The notes: generated by a model from the sequence alone, not told the origin. A DNA stretch of 64,000 nucleotides from Flavobacterium lacus (GCF_003268815.1 NZ_QLSV01000006.1:124001-188000); one strand, 5' to 3'; numbered from the stretch's first letter, positions 17,339-27,514 are shown. Numbers and translations are program-made.

Positions 17339-17635
17339 ATGTCAAAGTTTGGTGAACTTATTAATGATCAAGTTCCGGTGCTAATTGATTTTTACACTGA
17401 GTGGAACGAGTCATCTGTAGCGATGCATCCCGTAATTAGAGATGTGGCGGCTGCGTTGGGCGATAAAGCGAAAGTAATTAAGATAGACGTAGATAAAAAT
17501 CAGGAATTGGCCGATGCTCTTCGTATCAAAGGTCTTCCTACCTTAATGATTTACAAAGAAGGTCAGATGGTGTGGAGACAATCTGGTGAGTTGGATGCAA
17601 ACACAATTATTGGTTTAGTTCAAGAACAAGTCTAG
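17339..17635 (+). CDS. thioredoxin-fold protein lacking the CxxC active site
   Basis: The 98-residue protein aligns along its whole length with thioredoxin: LIDFYTEW, then KVIKIDVDKNQELADALRIK, GLPTLMIYKEG with the cis-proline (Pro67), and a C-terminal amphipathic helix. The WCGPC active site is replaced by WNESS (residues 22-26), so both catalytic cysteines are absent and there is no other Cys. It cannot be a normal disulfide reductase; a binding or chaperone-like role is more likely. The frame is intact and the fold residues are conserved, which argues against decay. It converges with the deacetylase gene, and their stop codons overlap. Confidence 0.85.
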   Translation: MSKFGELINDQVPVLIDFYTEWNESSVAMHPVIRDVAAALGDKAKVIKIDVDKNQELADALRIKGLPTLMIYKEGQMVWRQSGELDANTIIGLVQEQV

Positions 17636-18276
17636 CTAATTATTTCACATTGATATCCGTTCTCGGATAAAAATTGAAGCGTTTTTGGAAGTACATATTC
17701 CAAATTCGCGAAAGCTTTTATACTATCGTGAAAAACAATGATGCTGCCCGATTCTACATTTTTTAATACATTTTCTAAACATTTTTCTCTAGAAATTTCT
17801 TTTTTATAATCGGCACTCAGCACATCCCACATAATTATTTTATATCCTAACTTTCGCAGTTTTATGGATTGCAAAGGTTTTATTTTTCCATAAGGCGGAC
17901 GAAAGAGCTTTGATGGAAGAGTTTTAATTGAAGTTGCTTTCATCAGCTCTTCACATTTTTCAACTTCTTTTATATAGGTTTTGTTTGGCGTATTCCATCC
18001 TTTCACATGATTGAAAGTATGGTTTCCAATAGCGTGACCTTCCGTAATTAATTGATTGAATAGTTCCGGATGCTTTTCAATATTATTTCCAATACAAAAA
18101 AAAGTAGCTTTGCAATCATACGCTTTTAATTGTTCTAAAACCCATTTCGTGATTTCCGGAGTGGGACCGTCATCAAAGGTTAAAAATACTTTTTTTTCAT
18201 TATTCGGAATACTCCAAACATAGTTTGAAAAAATTCTTTTTATTATCGGATTAGTTTTTATCCAGAGTAGATCCAT
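17632..18276 (-). CDS. polysaccharide deacetylase family protein (NodB domain)
   Basis: The 214-residue protein carries the NodB carbohydrate esterase motifs: FLTFDDGPTPE (catalytic Asp pair), HTFNH (metal-binding histidines), RPPYGK, and a C-terminal IIVFHDS. It probably removes acetyl groups from a cell-wall or surface polysaccharide. There is no cleavable signal peptide; the N terminus is short (WIKTNPIIKRIFSNYVWSIP), so location is uncertain. It lies 40 bases downstream of the DUF2723 gene on the same strand, but a terminator separates them. Confidence 0.9.
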   Translation of the reverse strand: MDLLWIKTNPIIKRIFSNYVWSIPNNEKKVFLTFDDGPTPEITKWVLEQLKAYDCKATFFCIGNNIEKHPELFNQLITEGHAIGNHTFNHVKGWNTPNKTYIKEVEKCEELMKATSIKTLPSKLFRPPYGKIKPLQSIKLRKLGYKIIMWDVLSADYKKEISREKCLENVLKNVESGSIIVFHDSIKAFANLEYVLPKTLQFLSENGYQCEIIS

Positions 18277-18284
18277 AAGCTTAA

Positions 18285-18310
18285 AATAAAAAGAGCCAAC
18301 TTAATGGCTC
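18285..18310 (-). terminator. terminator after the DUF2723 gene
   Basis: On the minus strand GAGCCA (18310-18305) pairs with TGGCTC (18298-18293) across a 6-base loop, followed by a T-rich run. It should reduce read-through into the deacetylase gene. Confidence 0.75.
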
Positions 18311-18316
18311 AGTTTT

Positions 18317-21300
18317 TTATTCATTATCACGTTTGTATCTTTCAAATCGTTTGTTATAACCGTTAAAAATCTTTCTGTTTTTATCAAAAAAAGCAGTGTC
18401 ATTTTTTCTTTTTACAACCTGAATCAATGATCGATAACGTTCAATGTTTTTAACGATTTCATACATATTATCATTTTGTTCAGAAGCTTTTAGACTAACA
18501 AAATAATTTAAATTGTCGTTATATTTTTCAACTAATTTTGTAGTTAATTCTTGAGCTTTTTTGGTTTCACCCACATCGTAATAACCGGCAATAAAAGGTT
18601 CTAACAACGTATAGAAACCGTATTTTTCTAATGGTAATTTGGTCATGGCCAAATCGATAACTTTTTTGGCTTTTTCTGTTTTTCCTTCATCAATTAATTG
18701 TTGCATTAATCGAGATAAGTTTAAACGATACGTGATGCTGTTTCGACGGGTTTCAATGTCGTGATAAATATCACCATCGCTGTTGCCCCAATCCCATTTC
18801 ATTACAATATCATACATTTTGTCGCTATCAATCATTCCCATTTCCAATTGACCGTTTTCAGGATTGTATGGTGTTTTAATTGGAACTAATTTATAAACCA
18901 AACCATCCAATTGAAGGTATTGCTTCATCCATAGAAAATCCTCGTCTGTATCACTGCCGCCAGTAAAATAAATTGGTCTTTTCCAATTATTATTTTGAAT
19001 GATATCAAACATCATTGTACGTGCTTTATAGATAGCTCGGTCTTTAATATCGATATCCATATAGGGAACAATAGAATCATAGAATTTTTCGGAAACCACT
19101 TTGTTTTTAATAACTGCTTCTTTGTCAATAGTATATCTAATTTTGTTGGTTGGGAAGAAATGTACACTTTGTCCACTTTGCATTTCAAGCATTGTGTTAG
19201 GGTCATCACTTTTAATAAAGTCGATGAAACTTTTTAATTCCCAACGATTTTGTGTAATCTCATTAGAAACTACATAATCTAATTTGTCTCCGGTATATTG
19301 TTCTCTTTGAAAAGAAATTGGCAAGGGCTCAGATGTATAGGCTTTTGCTTTCATCTGATCAATGTGCCAGTCCGTCATAAACAATTGTGTATTGACAACC
19401 CTTACATCTTGCCGAATTCCTTCAATTTCTTGTGCATACCAAAGTGGGAAAGTGTCATTGTCACCAATTGTAAACAAAATGGCATTTGGTTCACAGGATT
19501 CCAAATACCCTCTTGCATTGGCCAATGCAGTATATTTTCCAGATCGATCATGGTCGTCCCAGTTTTGTGAAGCAAGTAGAACAGGAGCAGCTAAAAGTGA
19601 TGCTACAAAAACAATCGGCAGAACAATTTTGGGTTGCATCCATTTCCGTAAAGTATCAAAAATCGCATAGACACCAATTCCTATCCAAATGGCAAATACA
19701 TAGAATGAACCAACTAAGGCATAATCTCTTTCTCTGGGTTCAAATGGTCTTTCGTTGAGGTAAATTTTTAATGCGATTCCGGTAAACAAGAATAACGCAA
19801 GCAATACATAAAAACTCTTTAAATCTTTTTTAGAATGATAAAGTAAGCCAATGATTCCTAAAATAAAGGGCAAAAAGTAATACACATTTCTTCCTTTATT
19901 GGTTAATACATCTTGGGGGAGATTTTTTTGAGAGCCTAAAAAGATTTCATCAATAAAATCAATTCCACTCAACCAATTTCCTTCGTTATCATATTTTCCT
20001 TGGACATCGCTTTGTCGTCCTACGAAATTCCACATCAAATAACGAACATACATGTAGCCAAATTGATATTCAAACATAAATTTAAAATTGTCTGATGCCT
20101 TTGGTTTTTCTACAATTAGATAATTTCCGTATCCTTTTAAAAACGAAATGTAGTCTTCGGTATCCAATCTTCCGGAGCTGTAGGCTTGTCTGAATTGAGA
20201 AACGATATCAACTAGTTCCTGCTCATGAGCATATTCTGGATCAATTTTAAAATCGACGACATTGGTGAACTCCATGTAATTTATTGCACTTTCACCATTC
20301 CACATTCTCGGCAAAAAAGCTTTGTGTGCATTGTGGCTATTCTGAGTTGCATTGATATAATTGTTGGTAATCACATACTTCCCCGTTTTGTAATCACGCT
20401 CATAGTTTGGTGCTTTGTCCAAATACGGTTCGTCTGGATCTAAACCGGCAAACATATCTGTGAATTGCGGCCCGTAAAACAACGGGTTTTGAGGATACTG
20501 TTCGCGGTTGTAATACGCCAAAACTTCACGAGCATCCGAAGGGCGGTTTTCGTTAATCACAACGTTGGCATTAGCACGAATGGGTAGCATCATCCAAGTT
20601 GAAAAACCAATAAGAACAAAAAGAATACACAGCAAAATCGTATTGTATTGCGGCAGGTTCTTAGTTCTGGTAAATTTCAATCCAAAATAGAAAAAGGCTA
20701 TTAAAAACAACGTCATAAAAATTGTTCCTGAGTTAAATGGTAATCCGAAAGTGTTAACCATAAATACTTCCGTTTTTCCAAAAAGTGACATGGTTAATGG
20801 CAATAACAATTTGAAAATAAATAATAGAATAGCAACCACAACGATGTTGGCGATGATGAAGTTTTGAACGGTAATGGTTTTATAATTTTTAAAAAAGTAC
20901 AATAATCCGATTGAAGGAACTGTCAACAAAGCCATGAAATGAACACCAAAAGAAAGGCCAATAACCAAGCAGATTAAAAGCAACCATTTGTTTCCACGTG
21001 GTGTGTGCATGTCGGTTTCCCAACGTAATCCGAGCCAAAATAGCAATGAAATTAGTAATGTAGCCATGGCATACACTTCGGCTTCCACGGCATTATACCA
21101 AAAACTATCGGTGAATGTAAAAGCTAAAGTACCAACTAGAGAAGCACCTAAAATAGCAACTTCATCCATTTTTGTGATCTCTTTGAATCTTAAAATAATT
21201 TTACGCATCAACAATGTTGAAGACCAAAACATAAATAAGATAGTAAACGCACTCGAAAAAACAGACATCATGTTCACCATTAAAGCCACTTTTGAAGCAT

Positions 21301-21514
21301 CTGGTGCAAACATGGCAAAAAAGGCACCCATCATTTGGAATAACGGGGCTCCCGGTGGGTGACCAACTTGTAATTTTGCTGATGTGGAAATGTATTCGCC
21401 ACAATCCCAATAGCTTACGGTTGGCTCAACAGTTAATGAAAAAGTAAATAAGGCAACGGCAAAAGCGAACCAGCCTAAAATTGTATTCCACTTATTAAAA
21501 TTGAGTGTAGTCAT
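18317..21514 (-). CDS. DUF2723 family membrane glycosyltransferase (protein O-mannosyltransferase-like, GT117)
   Basis: The 1065-residue protein has about 10-12 membrane segments in residues 10-680. The N-terminal family signature is here: TVEPTVSYWDCGEYISTSAK and VGHPPGAPLFQM, the first periplasmic loop of GT-C-type mannosyltransferases, with the acidic residue expected to be catalytic. A soluble C-terminal region of about 350 residues follows, with helical TPR-like stretches after residue 900. Bacteroidetes DUF2723 proteins are thought to act in protein O-glycosylation at the periplasmic face. The lipid donor and acceptors cannot be read from the sequence. It is transcribed alone. Confidence 0.85.
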   Translation of the reverse strand: MTTLNFNKWNTILGWFAFAVALFTFSLTVEPTVSYWDCGEYISTSAKLQVGHPPGAPLFQMMGAFFAMFAPDASKVALMVNMMSVFSSAFTILFMFWSSTLLMRKIILRFKEITKMDEVAILGASLVGTLAFTFTDSFWYNAVEAEVYAMATLLISLLFWLGLRWETDMHTPRGNKWLLLICLVIGLSFGVHFMALLTVPSIGLLYFFKNYKTITVQNFIIANIVVVAILLFIFKLLLPLTMSLFGKTEVFMVNTFGLPFNSGTIFMTLFLIAFFYFGLKFTRTKNLPQYNTILLCILFVLIGFSTWMMLPIRANANVVINENRPSDAREVLAYYNREQYPQNPLFYGPQFTDMFAGLDPDEPYLDKAPNYERDYKTGKYVITNNYINATQNSHNAHKAFLPRMWNGESAINYMEFTNVVDFKIDPEYAHEQELVDIVSQFRQAYSSGRLDTEDYISFLKGYGNYLIVEKPKASDNFKFMFEYQFGYMYVRYLMWNFVGRQSDVQGKYDNEGNWLSGIDFIDEIFLGSQKNLPQDVLTNKGRNVYYFLPFILGIIGLLYHSKKDLKSFYVLLALFLFTGIALKIYLNERPFEPRERDYALVGSFYVFAIWIGIGVYAIFDTLRKWMQPKIVLPIVFVASLLAAPVLLASQNWDDHDRSGKYTALANARGYLESCEPNAILFTIGDNDTFPLWYAQEIEGIRQDVRVVNTQLFMTDWHIDQMKAKAYTSEPLPISFQREQYTGDKLDYVVSNEITQNRWELKSFIDFIKSDDPNTMLEMQSGQSVHFFPTNKIRYTIDKEAVIKNKVVSEKFYDSIVPYMDIDIKDRAIYKARTMMFDIIQNNNWKRPIYFTGGSDTDEDFLWMKQYLQLDGLVYKLVPIKTPYNPENGQLEMGMIDSDKMYDIVMKWDWGNSDGDIYHDIETRRNSITYRLNLSRLMQQLIDEGKTEKAKKVIDLAMTKLPLEKYGFYTLLEPFIAGYYDVGETKKAQELTTKLVEKYNDNLNYFVSLKASEQNDNMYEIVKNIERYRSLIQVVKRKNDTAFFDKNRKIFNGYNKRFERYKRDNE

Positions 21515-21702
21515 CAGTGCGATTTATTGTTTATGCTTGAATGTAGCTACAAAGAAACTATTTTTTTATGGAAACGTATATGGCTTAACAAAATTTTGTT
21601 AATTAAGTTTAATTGAAAGCATTTTTTTTGAGCCTTAAATAGCTCGTTTTTAATCTGATGTTGGTTTTGGATAAAATATTTCACAGAAAAATCTTTTATT
21701 TA

Positions 21703-21733
21703 TTTGCTTTAAATAAAAAATGTTATAAATTTG
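21703..21733 (+). promoter_or_regulatory. promoter of tRNA-Gln
   Basis: TTTG (21703-21706), exactly 19 bases, then TAAATTTG (21726-21733). Both boxes match the Bacteroidetes consensus, and the -7 box ends 20 bases before the mature tRNA. Confidence 0.85.
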
Positions 21734-21753
21734 CACCCGCATTCAAGCATCTT

Positions 21754-21824
21754 TGGTCCATGGTGTAATGGTAACACAACTGTTTTTGGTGCAGTCTTTC
21801 AAGGTTCGAGTCCTTGTGGACCAA
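21754..21824 (+). tRNA. trnQ: tRNA-Gln (anticodon TTG)
   Basis: The 71-base cloverleaf has acceptor arms TGGTCCA / TGGACCA with discriminator A, an anticodon stem ACTGT / GCAGT enclosing loop TTTTGGT (anticodon TTG), and a T arm with GGTTCGAGTCC. CCA is not encoded in full. It reads CAA codons and, by wobble, CAG. It has its own promoter and terminator. Confidence 0.95.
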
Positions 21825-21830
21825 CAGACA

Positions 21831-21856
21831 AACCCACTTTAACGAGTGGGTTTTTT
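21831..21856 (+). terminator. terminator of tRNA-Gln
   Basis: The stem AACCCACT (21831-21838) with AGTGGGTT (21845-21852) is followed by T4, seven bases after the tRNA. Confidence 0.9.
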
Positions 21857-21869
21857 GTTTTTTATAACA

Positions 21870-21902
21870 AAAAAAATCCCGCAAGTAAAACTAAACGGGA
21901 TT
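21870..21902 (-). terminator. terminator of the universal stress protein gene
   Basis: On the minus strand AATCCCG (21902-21896) pairs with CGGGATT (21882-21876), followed by a run of T. It lies 23 bases past the stop codon at 21925. Confidence 0.8.
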
Positions 21903-21924
21903 AGGTACTGATATTTTTTAAAGC

Positions 21925-22749
21925 TTATATTTTGAAAGTTAAAACCGGTTTAACGGCGTGATTCACCAAGTCTTCACTGATACTGCCGTTAAAAAAGTGT
22001 GAAAGACCTTTGCGTCCGTGTGTACACATACCTATTAAATCTGCATTTATGCTGTTAGAAAAATTTAAAATTCCTTTTTCAACATTGGCATCGTTAAAGA
22101 TGTGTGTTGAATAGCTGTTTACTTGAAATTGAGCCACAAACTTATCCATAATATCCTGAGCTACAAGGGTTGATTTAAAGCTATTGGGCGTGTTAATCAT
22201 TACTAAATTTAGTTCTGCACCAAATTTATTGGCTGTTTCAACCACTTTTGCGAAAGGTTTTTTCACTTCATCCGTAAAATCTGAAGCAAAAACAAATTTC
22301 TTAATATTAAAATCAGGGATTTCTTTTTTGATGATTAATACAGGAACGTCTGAGTGACGAACAACTTTTTCTGCATTTGAACCAATAAACATATCTTTAA
22401 ATCCACTAGCACCATGCGAACCCATTACGATTAAATCAATATCGTTCTTTTTGCTTAAATTAATGATTCCGTCAAAAGCCAATTCAAATTGAATGATTTC
22501 AGAAACTTTTAAGCCATCTAAGTAAGGGGCGTCCATTAAACTTTCTAATTTGTTAATCGCAGCATTTTTAAAAAACATTATTTCTGGAATTGCATGTCCA
22601 CTACTTACAGCATCACCGGATTGAGTAGGTAATTCTAGCATGTGCAACAAAATGATTTCACCATTGTGCTGTTTGGCAATTTGAGCTGCAACTTTAAGAG
22701 CGTATTCTGCGTGTTGAGAAAAATCGGTTGGAATTAAAATTTTTTTCAT
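21925..22749 (-). CDS. universal stress protein with two tandem UspA domains
   Basis: The 274-residue cytoplasmic protein holds two UspA folds. The first (1-145) starts KKILIPTDFSQHAEYALKVA and has a complete ATP-binding motif, GSHGASGFKDMFIGS. The second (about 150-274) starts KKFVFASDFTDEVKKPF and has GMCTHGRKGLSHFFNGS, where Cys replaces the first Gly of the usual nucleotide motif. Tandem Usp proteins accumulate under stress or growth arrest and often bind ATP. It is a single gene divergent from the rimP operon. Confidence 0.93.
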   Translation of the reverse strand: MKKILIPTDFSQHAEYALKVAAQIAKQHNGEIILLHMLELPTQSGDAVSSGHAIPEIMFFKNAAINKLESLMDAPYLDGLKVSEIIQFELAFDGIINLSKKNDIDLIVMGSHGASGFKDMFIGSNAEKVVRHSDVPVLIIKKEIPDFNIKKFVFASDFTDEVKKPFAKVVETANKFGAELNLVMINTPNSFKSTLVAQDIMDKFVAQFQVNSYSTHIFNDANVEKGILNFSNSINADLIGMCTHGRKGLSHFFNGSISEDLVNHAVKPVLTFKI

Positions 22750-22854
22750 AAAAAGTCGTGTAAAATAAATTGGTTTTTTTAGGTTGTTTCAAAAAATAAA
22801 GGTACAAATATTTTTATCATTTTGCAATGAATTTTCAATTATAAAAAAAATCAC

Positions 22855-22862
22855 TATATTTG
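22855..22862 (+). promoter_or_regulatory. -7 element of the rimP-nusA-infB operon
   Basis: TATATTTG matches TAnnTTTG exactly. A start a few bases downstream would give a leader of about 55-60 bases that contains the hairpin at 22892-22917. The -33 region is only TTTT. Confidence 0.6.
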
Positions 22863-22891
22863 CACCGTTATTTGATTAAAAAGTGAATAAT

Positions 22892-22917
22892 GAGGCACGC
22901 ATTGCGTGCCTCTTTTT
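22892..22917 (+). terminator. terminator-like hairpin (possible attenuator) in the rimP leader
   Basis: A perfect 9-bp GC-rich stem, GAGGCACGC (22892-22900) with GCGTGCCTC (22904-22912), has a 3-base loop and is followed by T5. It is downstream of the promoter and ends 8 bases before the rimP ATG. It looks like an intrinsic terminator inside the leader of the operon encoding NusA. It could also be a dispersed palindromic repeat. Confidence 0.65.
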
Positions 22918-22925
22918 ATAAAAAT

Positions 22926-23390
22926 ATGATATTTAAAGATAAAGTTGTTGCCTTGTTAAATCAGGGCTTGAGTGAGAAACCGTCTGTCTTTTTGATTGAT
23001 TTGACCATAACAGAAGCTATGAAAATTATAGTTACATTAGATGGTGATCAAGGAGTTACGCTTCAAGATTGTATTGATTTGAACAGAGTAATTGAGAACA
23101 ATTTAGATCGTGAAGAGCAGGATTTTTCGATAGAAGTGGCTTCGGCCGGAGTTTCTACGCCGCTAAAATTAGTAAGACAATATAAAAAAAATATTGGAAG
23201 AACATTAAAAGTTAAAACCGCAACAGATGTAATGGAAGCTGTTTTAGCCGATGCAAACGAAGAATTTATTACCTTGACTTGGACAGCGAGAGAGCCCAAA
23301 AAAATAGGCAAAGGAAAAGAAACGGTAGATAAAAAGATTGAGCTACCTTATTCGGAAATTAAAGAAGCAATTGTGACCATAACATTTTAA
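22926..23390 (+). CDS. rimP: ribosome maturation factor RimP
   Basis: The start chosen is ATG 22926 ([15 protein letters not shown], 154 residues). The longer frame from 22890 would translate the leader hairpin and has no family support. The protein has the RimP two-domain layout: [20 protein letters not shown] and the conserved [15 protein letters not shown] junction, then a small SH3-like C-terminal domain. RimP is needed for late 30S maturation. It is the first gene of the conserved rimP-nusA-infB operon, with 20 bases before nusA. Confidence 0.93.
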   Translation: MIFKDKVVALLNQGLSEKPSVFLIDLTITEAMKIIVTLDGDQGVTLQDCIDLNRVIENNLDREEQDFSIEVASAGVSTPLKLVRQYKKNIGRTLKVKTATDVMEAVLADANEEFITLTWTAREPKKIGKGKETVDKKIELPYSEIKEAIVTITF

Positions 23391-23410
23391 AATTATTAAG
23401 CAGATTTAGC

Positions 23411-24655
23411 ATGGAAAATATAGCATTAATTGAATCATTTTCAGAGTTTAAAGACGATAAATTAATCGATCGTGTAACCCTCATGGCCATTTTAGAAGAT
23501 GTTTTTAGAAATGCCTTGAAAAAGAAATATGGTTCAGATGAAAATTTCGATATCATTATCAATCCGGATAAAGGCGATATGGAAATTTGGAGAAATCGTG
23601 TGGTGGTAGCCGATGGAGAAGTAGAAGATGAAAATTCTGAGATTTCGTTATCTGAAGCCAGAAAAATTGAGCCAGATTTTGAAGTAGGTGAAGATGTTTC
23701 TGAAGAGGTTAAATTAATTGATTTGGGAAGAAGAGCCATCTTAGCCCTTCGTCAAAACTTGATTTCTAAAATACATGAACACGATAGTACAAACCTTTAT
23801 AAGCAATTTAAAGATTTAATTGGCGAAATTTATACCGCAGAAGTGCACCATGTTCGTCCAAGAGTCGTAATTTTGATTGACGACGACGGCAATGAAATCG
23901 TTTTGCCAAAGGAAAAACAAATTCCGTCTGATTTTTTCCGTAAAGGAGACAATGTGCGAGGAATTATTGAAAACGTAGAATTAAAAGGAAATAAACCTCA
24001 AATTATTATGTCAAGAACTTCCGAAAAGTTTTTGGAAAAATTATTTGAACAAGAAATTCCTGAAATTTTTGACGGATTAATCATGATTAAAAAAGTGGTT
24101 AGAATTCCGGGAGAAAAAGCAAAAGTTGCCGTCGATTCGTATGACGACAGAATTGATCCGGTTGGAGCTTGTGTCGGAATGAAAGGGTCTAGAATTCATG
24201 GAATCGTTCGCGAATTAGGAAATGAAAATATTGACGTTATTAATTATACCAGTAATAATCAATTGTTTATAACAAGAGCATTAAGTCCTGCCAAAGTATC
24301 TTCCATCAAAATTGACGAAGAGAAAAAAAGAGCAGAGGTATTTTTAAAATTGGAAGAAGTTTCAAAAGCAATTGGACGTGGCGGACATAACATCAAATTA
24401 GCAGGATTGCTAACAGGTTATGAATTGGATGTTATCCGGGAAGGAAATGTTGCAGAAGAGGAAGATGATGTTGAATTAACAGAGTTCTCTGATGAAATCG
24501 AAGCATGGGTGATAGAAGAGTTTGCAAAAATTGGATTGGACACTGCTAGAAGCGTATTGAAACATTCTGTAGAAGATTTAGTGAGAAGAACAGATTTAGA
24601 AGAAGAAACTGTTCAGGATGTAATGAATATTTTAAAATCTGAATTTGAAGGATAA
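23411..24655 (+). CDS. nusA: transcription termination/antitermination factor NusA
   Basis: The 414-residue protein has the N-terminal RNA-polymerase-binding domain (1-130), an S1 domain (about 135-200, IYTAEVHHVRPRVVILIDD), and two KH domains. These include DPVGACVGMKGSRIHGIVRE and a second KH signature, AIGRGGHNIKLAGLL. A helical tail (VLKHSVEDLVRRTDLEEETV) resembles part of an acidic repeat. NusA modulates pausing, termination and antitermination. It lies between rimP and infB as in most bacteria. If NusA acts on the leader hairpin upstream, the operon could be autoregulated; that is inference. Confidence 0.97.
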   Translation: MENIALIESFSEFKDDKLIDRVTLMAILEDVFRNALKKKYGSDENFDIIINPDKGDMEIWRNRVVVADGEVEDENSEISLSEARKIEPDFEVGEDVSEEVKLIDLGRRAILALRQNLISKIHEHDSTNLYKQFKDLIGEIYTAEVHHVRPRVVILIDDDGNEIVLPKEKQIPSDFFRKGDNVRGIIENVELKGNKPQIIMSRTSEKFLEKLFEQEIPEIFDGLIMIKKVVRIPGEKAKVAVDSYDDRIDPVGACVGMKGSRIHGIVRELGNENIDVINYTSNNQLFITRALSPAKVSSIKIDEEKKRAEVFLKLEEVSKAIGRGGHNIKLAGLLTGYELDVIREGNVAEEEDDVELTEFSDEIEAWVIEEFAKIGLDTARSVLKHSVEDLVRRTDLEEETVQDVMNILKSEFEG

Positions 24656-24691
24656 ACTTCAAATAAAAAAGAACACACACAAAAAAAATAT

Positions 24692-27511
24692 ATGTCTGAA
24701 GAAAAGAATATAAGAATTAATAAAGTTTTAAGGGAATTAAATATTTCTTTGGAGAGGGCTGTCGATTATTTAAAAGACAAAGGTGTTTCTATTGAAGCAA
24801 GTCCGAACACGAAAATCTCCGAAAGTGAATATTCTATTCTTTGCAGTGAATTTGCCGGCGATAAGGGGAATAAAGAGGCTTCGAAGGAAGTGAGTGAAGA
24901 AAAACGTAAAGAAAAAGAAGCTCTCCGTATAGAAAGAGAAAAGGAATTGGAATTGCAGAAAAAGCATGAAGAGGAACTTTTAAAACAACAACAAGAGGTT
25001 ATTAAAGCCAAAGCAATTGTAGCTGGACCAAAACAAGTTGGAAAAATTGACTTACAGCCCAAAAAACAACCAGCTCCAGAGGTTGAAAAAGTAGCTAAAA
25101 CAGAGCCAGTTCAAGAAGTAGTTAAAAAAGAGGAGCCTGTTCAAGAAAAACCAGTTATTCAAGAGGAGAATCCGAAAGCTTCTCCGGAAAAAGTTGAGCC
25201 AAAACCGGTAGTTAAAAAAATAGAAGAGCCTAAGAAACCGGCTATAACACCAACTGCGTCAAGCCCAACAGCTCCAGCAGCAGCCGCTCCGGCGGATGAA
25301 AAGTTTGAGACTCAATATCAAAAATTATCAGGAACAACTAATACTGGGCAAAAAATTGACTTGTCTCAATTTGATAAACCAAAAAAGAAAAAAGAAGAAC
25401 CAAAAATCCAACCTAGATCTGCAACACAAGCAGCTGGTTCTAATGATCCAAATAAAAACAAAAGAAAAAGAATTCAGCCAAAACCAGGAACTCCCGGAGG
25501 GCAGAATTCCGGAAATACACAAGGAGGTCCGCCTCGTCCGGGTCAAGCAATTAGACCAGGCTTTAACAAAGGTGCTCGCCCGGCAATTGTTGCCAAAGTT
25601 GAGCCTACCGAGGAAGAAGTACAAAAACAAATTCGTGAAACCTTAGAAAAACTTCAAGGTAAAGGAAATAAAAGTAAAGCGGCAAAATACCGTAGAGATA
25701 AAAGAGATTCGCACCGTCAACGTTCAGATGAAGAATTAAAAGCAATCGAAGAAGGAAGCAAAACCATCAAAGTAACCGAGTTTGTTACTGTAGGTGAAAT
25801 TGCAACCATGATGGATGTGCCAATTACAAAAGTAATCGGAACCTGTATGTCATTGGGAATCATGGTAACCATGAATCAACGTTTGGATGCCGAAACATTA
25901 TCGATTGTAGCAGATGAATTTGGGTATGAAGTAGAATTCATTACCTCAGACATTGAAGATGCAATCGAAGTGGTTGAAGATAAAGAAGAAGATTTGGTGC
26001 ACAGAGCTCCAATTGTTACCGTAATGGGTCACGTTGACCACGGTAAAACATCCTTACTGGATTATATTCGTAAAGCAAATGTAATTGCCGGTGAGTCCGG
26101 AGGTATTACTCAGCACATCGGAGCCTACGGAGTAACATTAGAAAACGGTCAAAAAATCGCGTTCCTTGATACGCCAGGTCACGAAGCGTTTACTGCGATG
26201 CGTGCACGTGGTGCTCAATTAACCGATATTGCGATTATCGTTATTGCTGCGGATGATGACATCATGCCGCAAACCAAAGAAGCAATCAGCCATGCGCAAG
26301 CCGCTGGTGTACCAATGATCTTTGCAATCAATAAGGTAGATAAACCAAATGCTAACCCTGAAAAAATTAAAGAAAGATTAGCCGGAATGAATTTGTTGGT
26401 GGAAGATTGGGGCGGAAAAATTCAATCACACGATATTTCAGCAAAAATGGGAATTGGCGTGAAAGAATTACTTGAAAAAGTTTTATTAGAAGCAGAACTT
26501 TTAGACCTAAAAGCCAATCCAAATAAACCAGCTGTTGGTACTGTTGTTGAAGCATTTTTAGACAAAGGAAAAGGATACATTTCAACGGTTTTGGTGCAAG
26601 CCGGGACGGTTAAAATTGGAGATTATGTACTAGCTGGTAAAAATCATGGTAAAGTGAAAGCAATGCATGATGAGCGTGGCAATATCATTAAAGAAGCAGG
26701 ACCTTCTACGCCTGTTTCAATCTTAGGATTAGATGGAGCACCAACTGCTGGTGATAAATTTAATGTGTTCGCAGATGAACGAGAGGCAAAACAAATTGCT
26801 GCAAAACGTTCGCAATTGATGCGTGAGCAATCGGTTAGAACGCAAAAACATATTACGTTGGCCGAGATTGGAAGGCGTATTGCATTAGGTCAGTTTAAAG
26901 AGTTAAATATTATTTTGAAAGGTGACGTGGATGGTTCTGTTGAAGCATTATCCGACTCGTTCTCTAAATTATCAACTGAAGAAATTCAAATCAAAATTAT
27001 TCACAAAGGTGTTGGTGCGATTACCGAATCAGATGTATTGTTAGCTTCGGCTTCCGATGCAATCATTATCGGATTTAATGTTCGTCCTGCCGGAAATGCT
27101 AAACAATTGGCAGACAAAGAAGAAATTGATATCAAAACCTATTCCATTATCTACGATGCAATCGATGATTTGAAAGATGCGATGGAAGGAATGTTGTCTC
27201 CAGAATTAAAAGAAGAAATTTCTGGAACAGCCGAAATCCGAGAAACATTCAAAATTTCAAAAATTGGAACAATCGCAGGTTGTATGGTTATTGATGGAAA
27301 AATCATCAGAAGCTCTAAAATCAGATTAATCAGAGAAGGTGTTGTAATTTACACTGGCGAATTAGTTGCTCTAAAACGTTTCAAAGACGACGTAAAAGAA
27401 GTTTCTAAAGGATATGATTGTGGTATGCAAATTAAAGGCTACAACGACATTGAAGTAAACGATTTAATCGAATCCTTCAGCCAAGTTGAAGTTAAGAAAA
27501 AGCTGAAATAA
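24692..27511 (+). CDS. infB: translation initiation factor IF-2
   Basis: The 939-residue protein has a short IF2N domain (1-60) and a long low-complexity Lys/Glu/Pro/Gln linker (65-330). The G domain has [20 protein letters not shown] (G1), [21 protein letters not shown] (G3) and AINKVDKPN (G4). The beta-barrel domains II-IV complete the protein. IF-2 delivers initiator tRNA to the 30S subunit. The long charged linker is normal for Bacteroidetes IF-2. It ends the rimP-nusA-infB operon, followed within 10 bases by a strong terminator. Confidence 0.98.
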   Translation: MSEEKNIRINKVLRELNISLERAVDYLKDKGVSIEASPNTKISESEYSILCSEFAGDKGNKEASKEVSEEKRKEKEALRIEREKELELQKKHEEELLKQQQEVIKAKAIVAGPKQVGKIDLQPKKQPAPEVEKVAKTEPVQEVVKKEEPVQEKPVIQEENPKASPEKVEPKPVVKKIEEPKKPAITPTASSPTAPAAAAPADEKFETQYQKLSGTTNTGQKIDLSQFDKPKKKKEEPKIQPRSATQAAGSNDPNKNKRKRIQPKPGTPGGQNSGNTQGGPPRPGQAIRPGFNKGARPAIVAKVEPTEEEVQKQIRETLEKLQGKGNKSKAAKYRRDKRDSHRQRSDEELKAIEEGSKTIKVTEFVTVGEIATMMDVPITKVIGTCMSLGIMVTMNQRLDAETLSIVADEFGYEVEFITSDIEDAIEVVEDKEEDLVHRAPIVTVMGHVDHGKTSLLDYIRKANVIAGESGGITQHIGAYGVTLENGQKIAFLDTPGHEAFTAMRARGAQLTDIAIIVIAADDDIMPQTKEAISHAQAAGVPMIFAINKVDKPNANPEKIKERLAGMNLLVEDWGGKIQSHDISAKMGIGVKELLEKVLLEAELLDLKANPNKPAVGTVVEAFLDKGKGYISTVLVQAGTVKIGDYVLAGKNHGKVKAMHDERGNIIKEAGPSTPVSILGLDGAPTAGDKFNVFADEREAKQIAAKRSQLMREQSVRTQKHITLAEIGRRIALGQFKELNIILKGDVDGSVEALSDSFSKLSTEEIQIKIIHKGVGAITESDVLLASASDAIIIGFNVRPAGNAKQLADKEEIDIKTYSIIYDAIDDLKDAMEGMLSPELKEEISGTAEIRETFKISKIGTIAGCMVIDGKIIRSSKIRLIREGVVIYTGELVALKRFKDDVKEVSKGYDCGMQIKGYNDIEVNDLIESFSQVEVKKKLK

Positions 27512-27514
27512 TAA

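Noticed and set aside
20988..21362. 124-codon plus-strand frame within the DUF2723 gene
   Set aside because: Antisense to conserved membrane segments; no recognisable motif.
23359..23739. 126-codon minus-strand Ser-rich frame opposite nusA
   Set aside because: Serine richness mirrors Glu/Asp codons of nusA; no motif or promoter.
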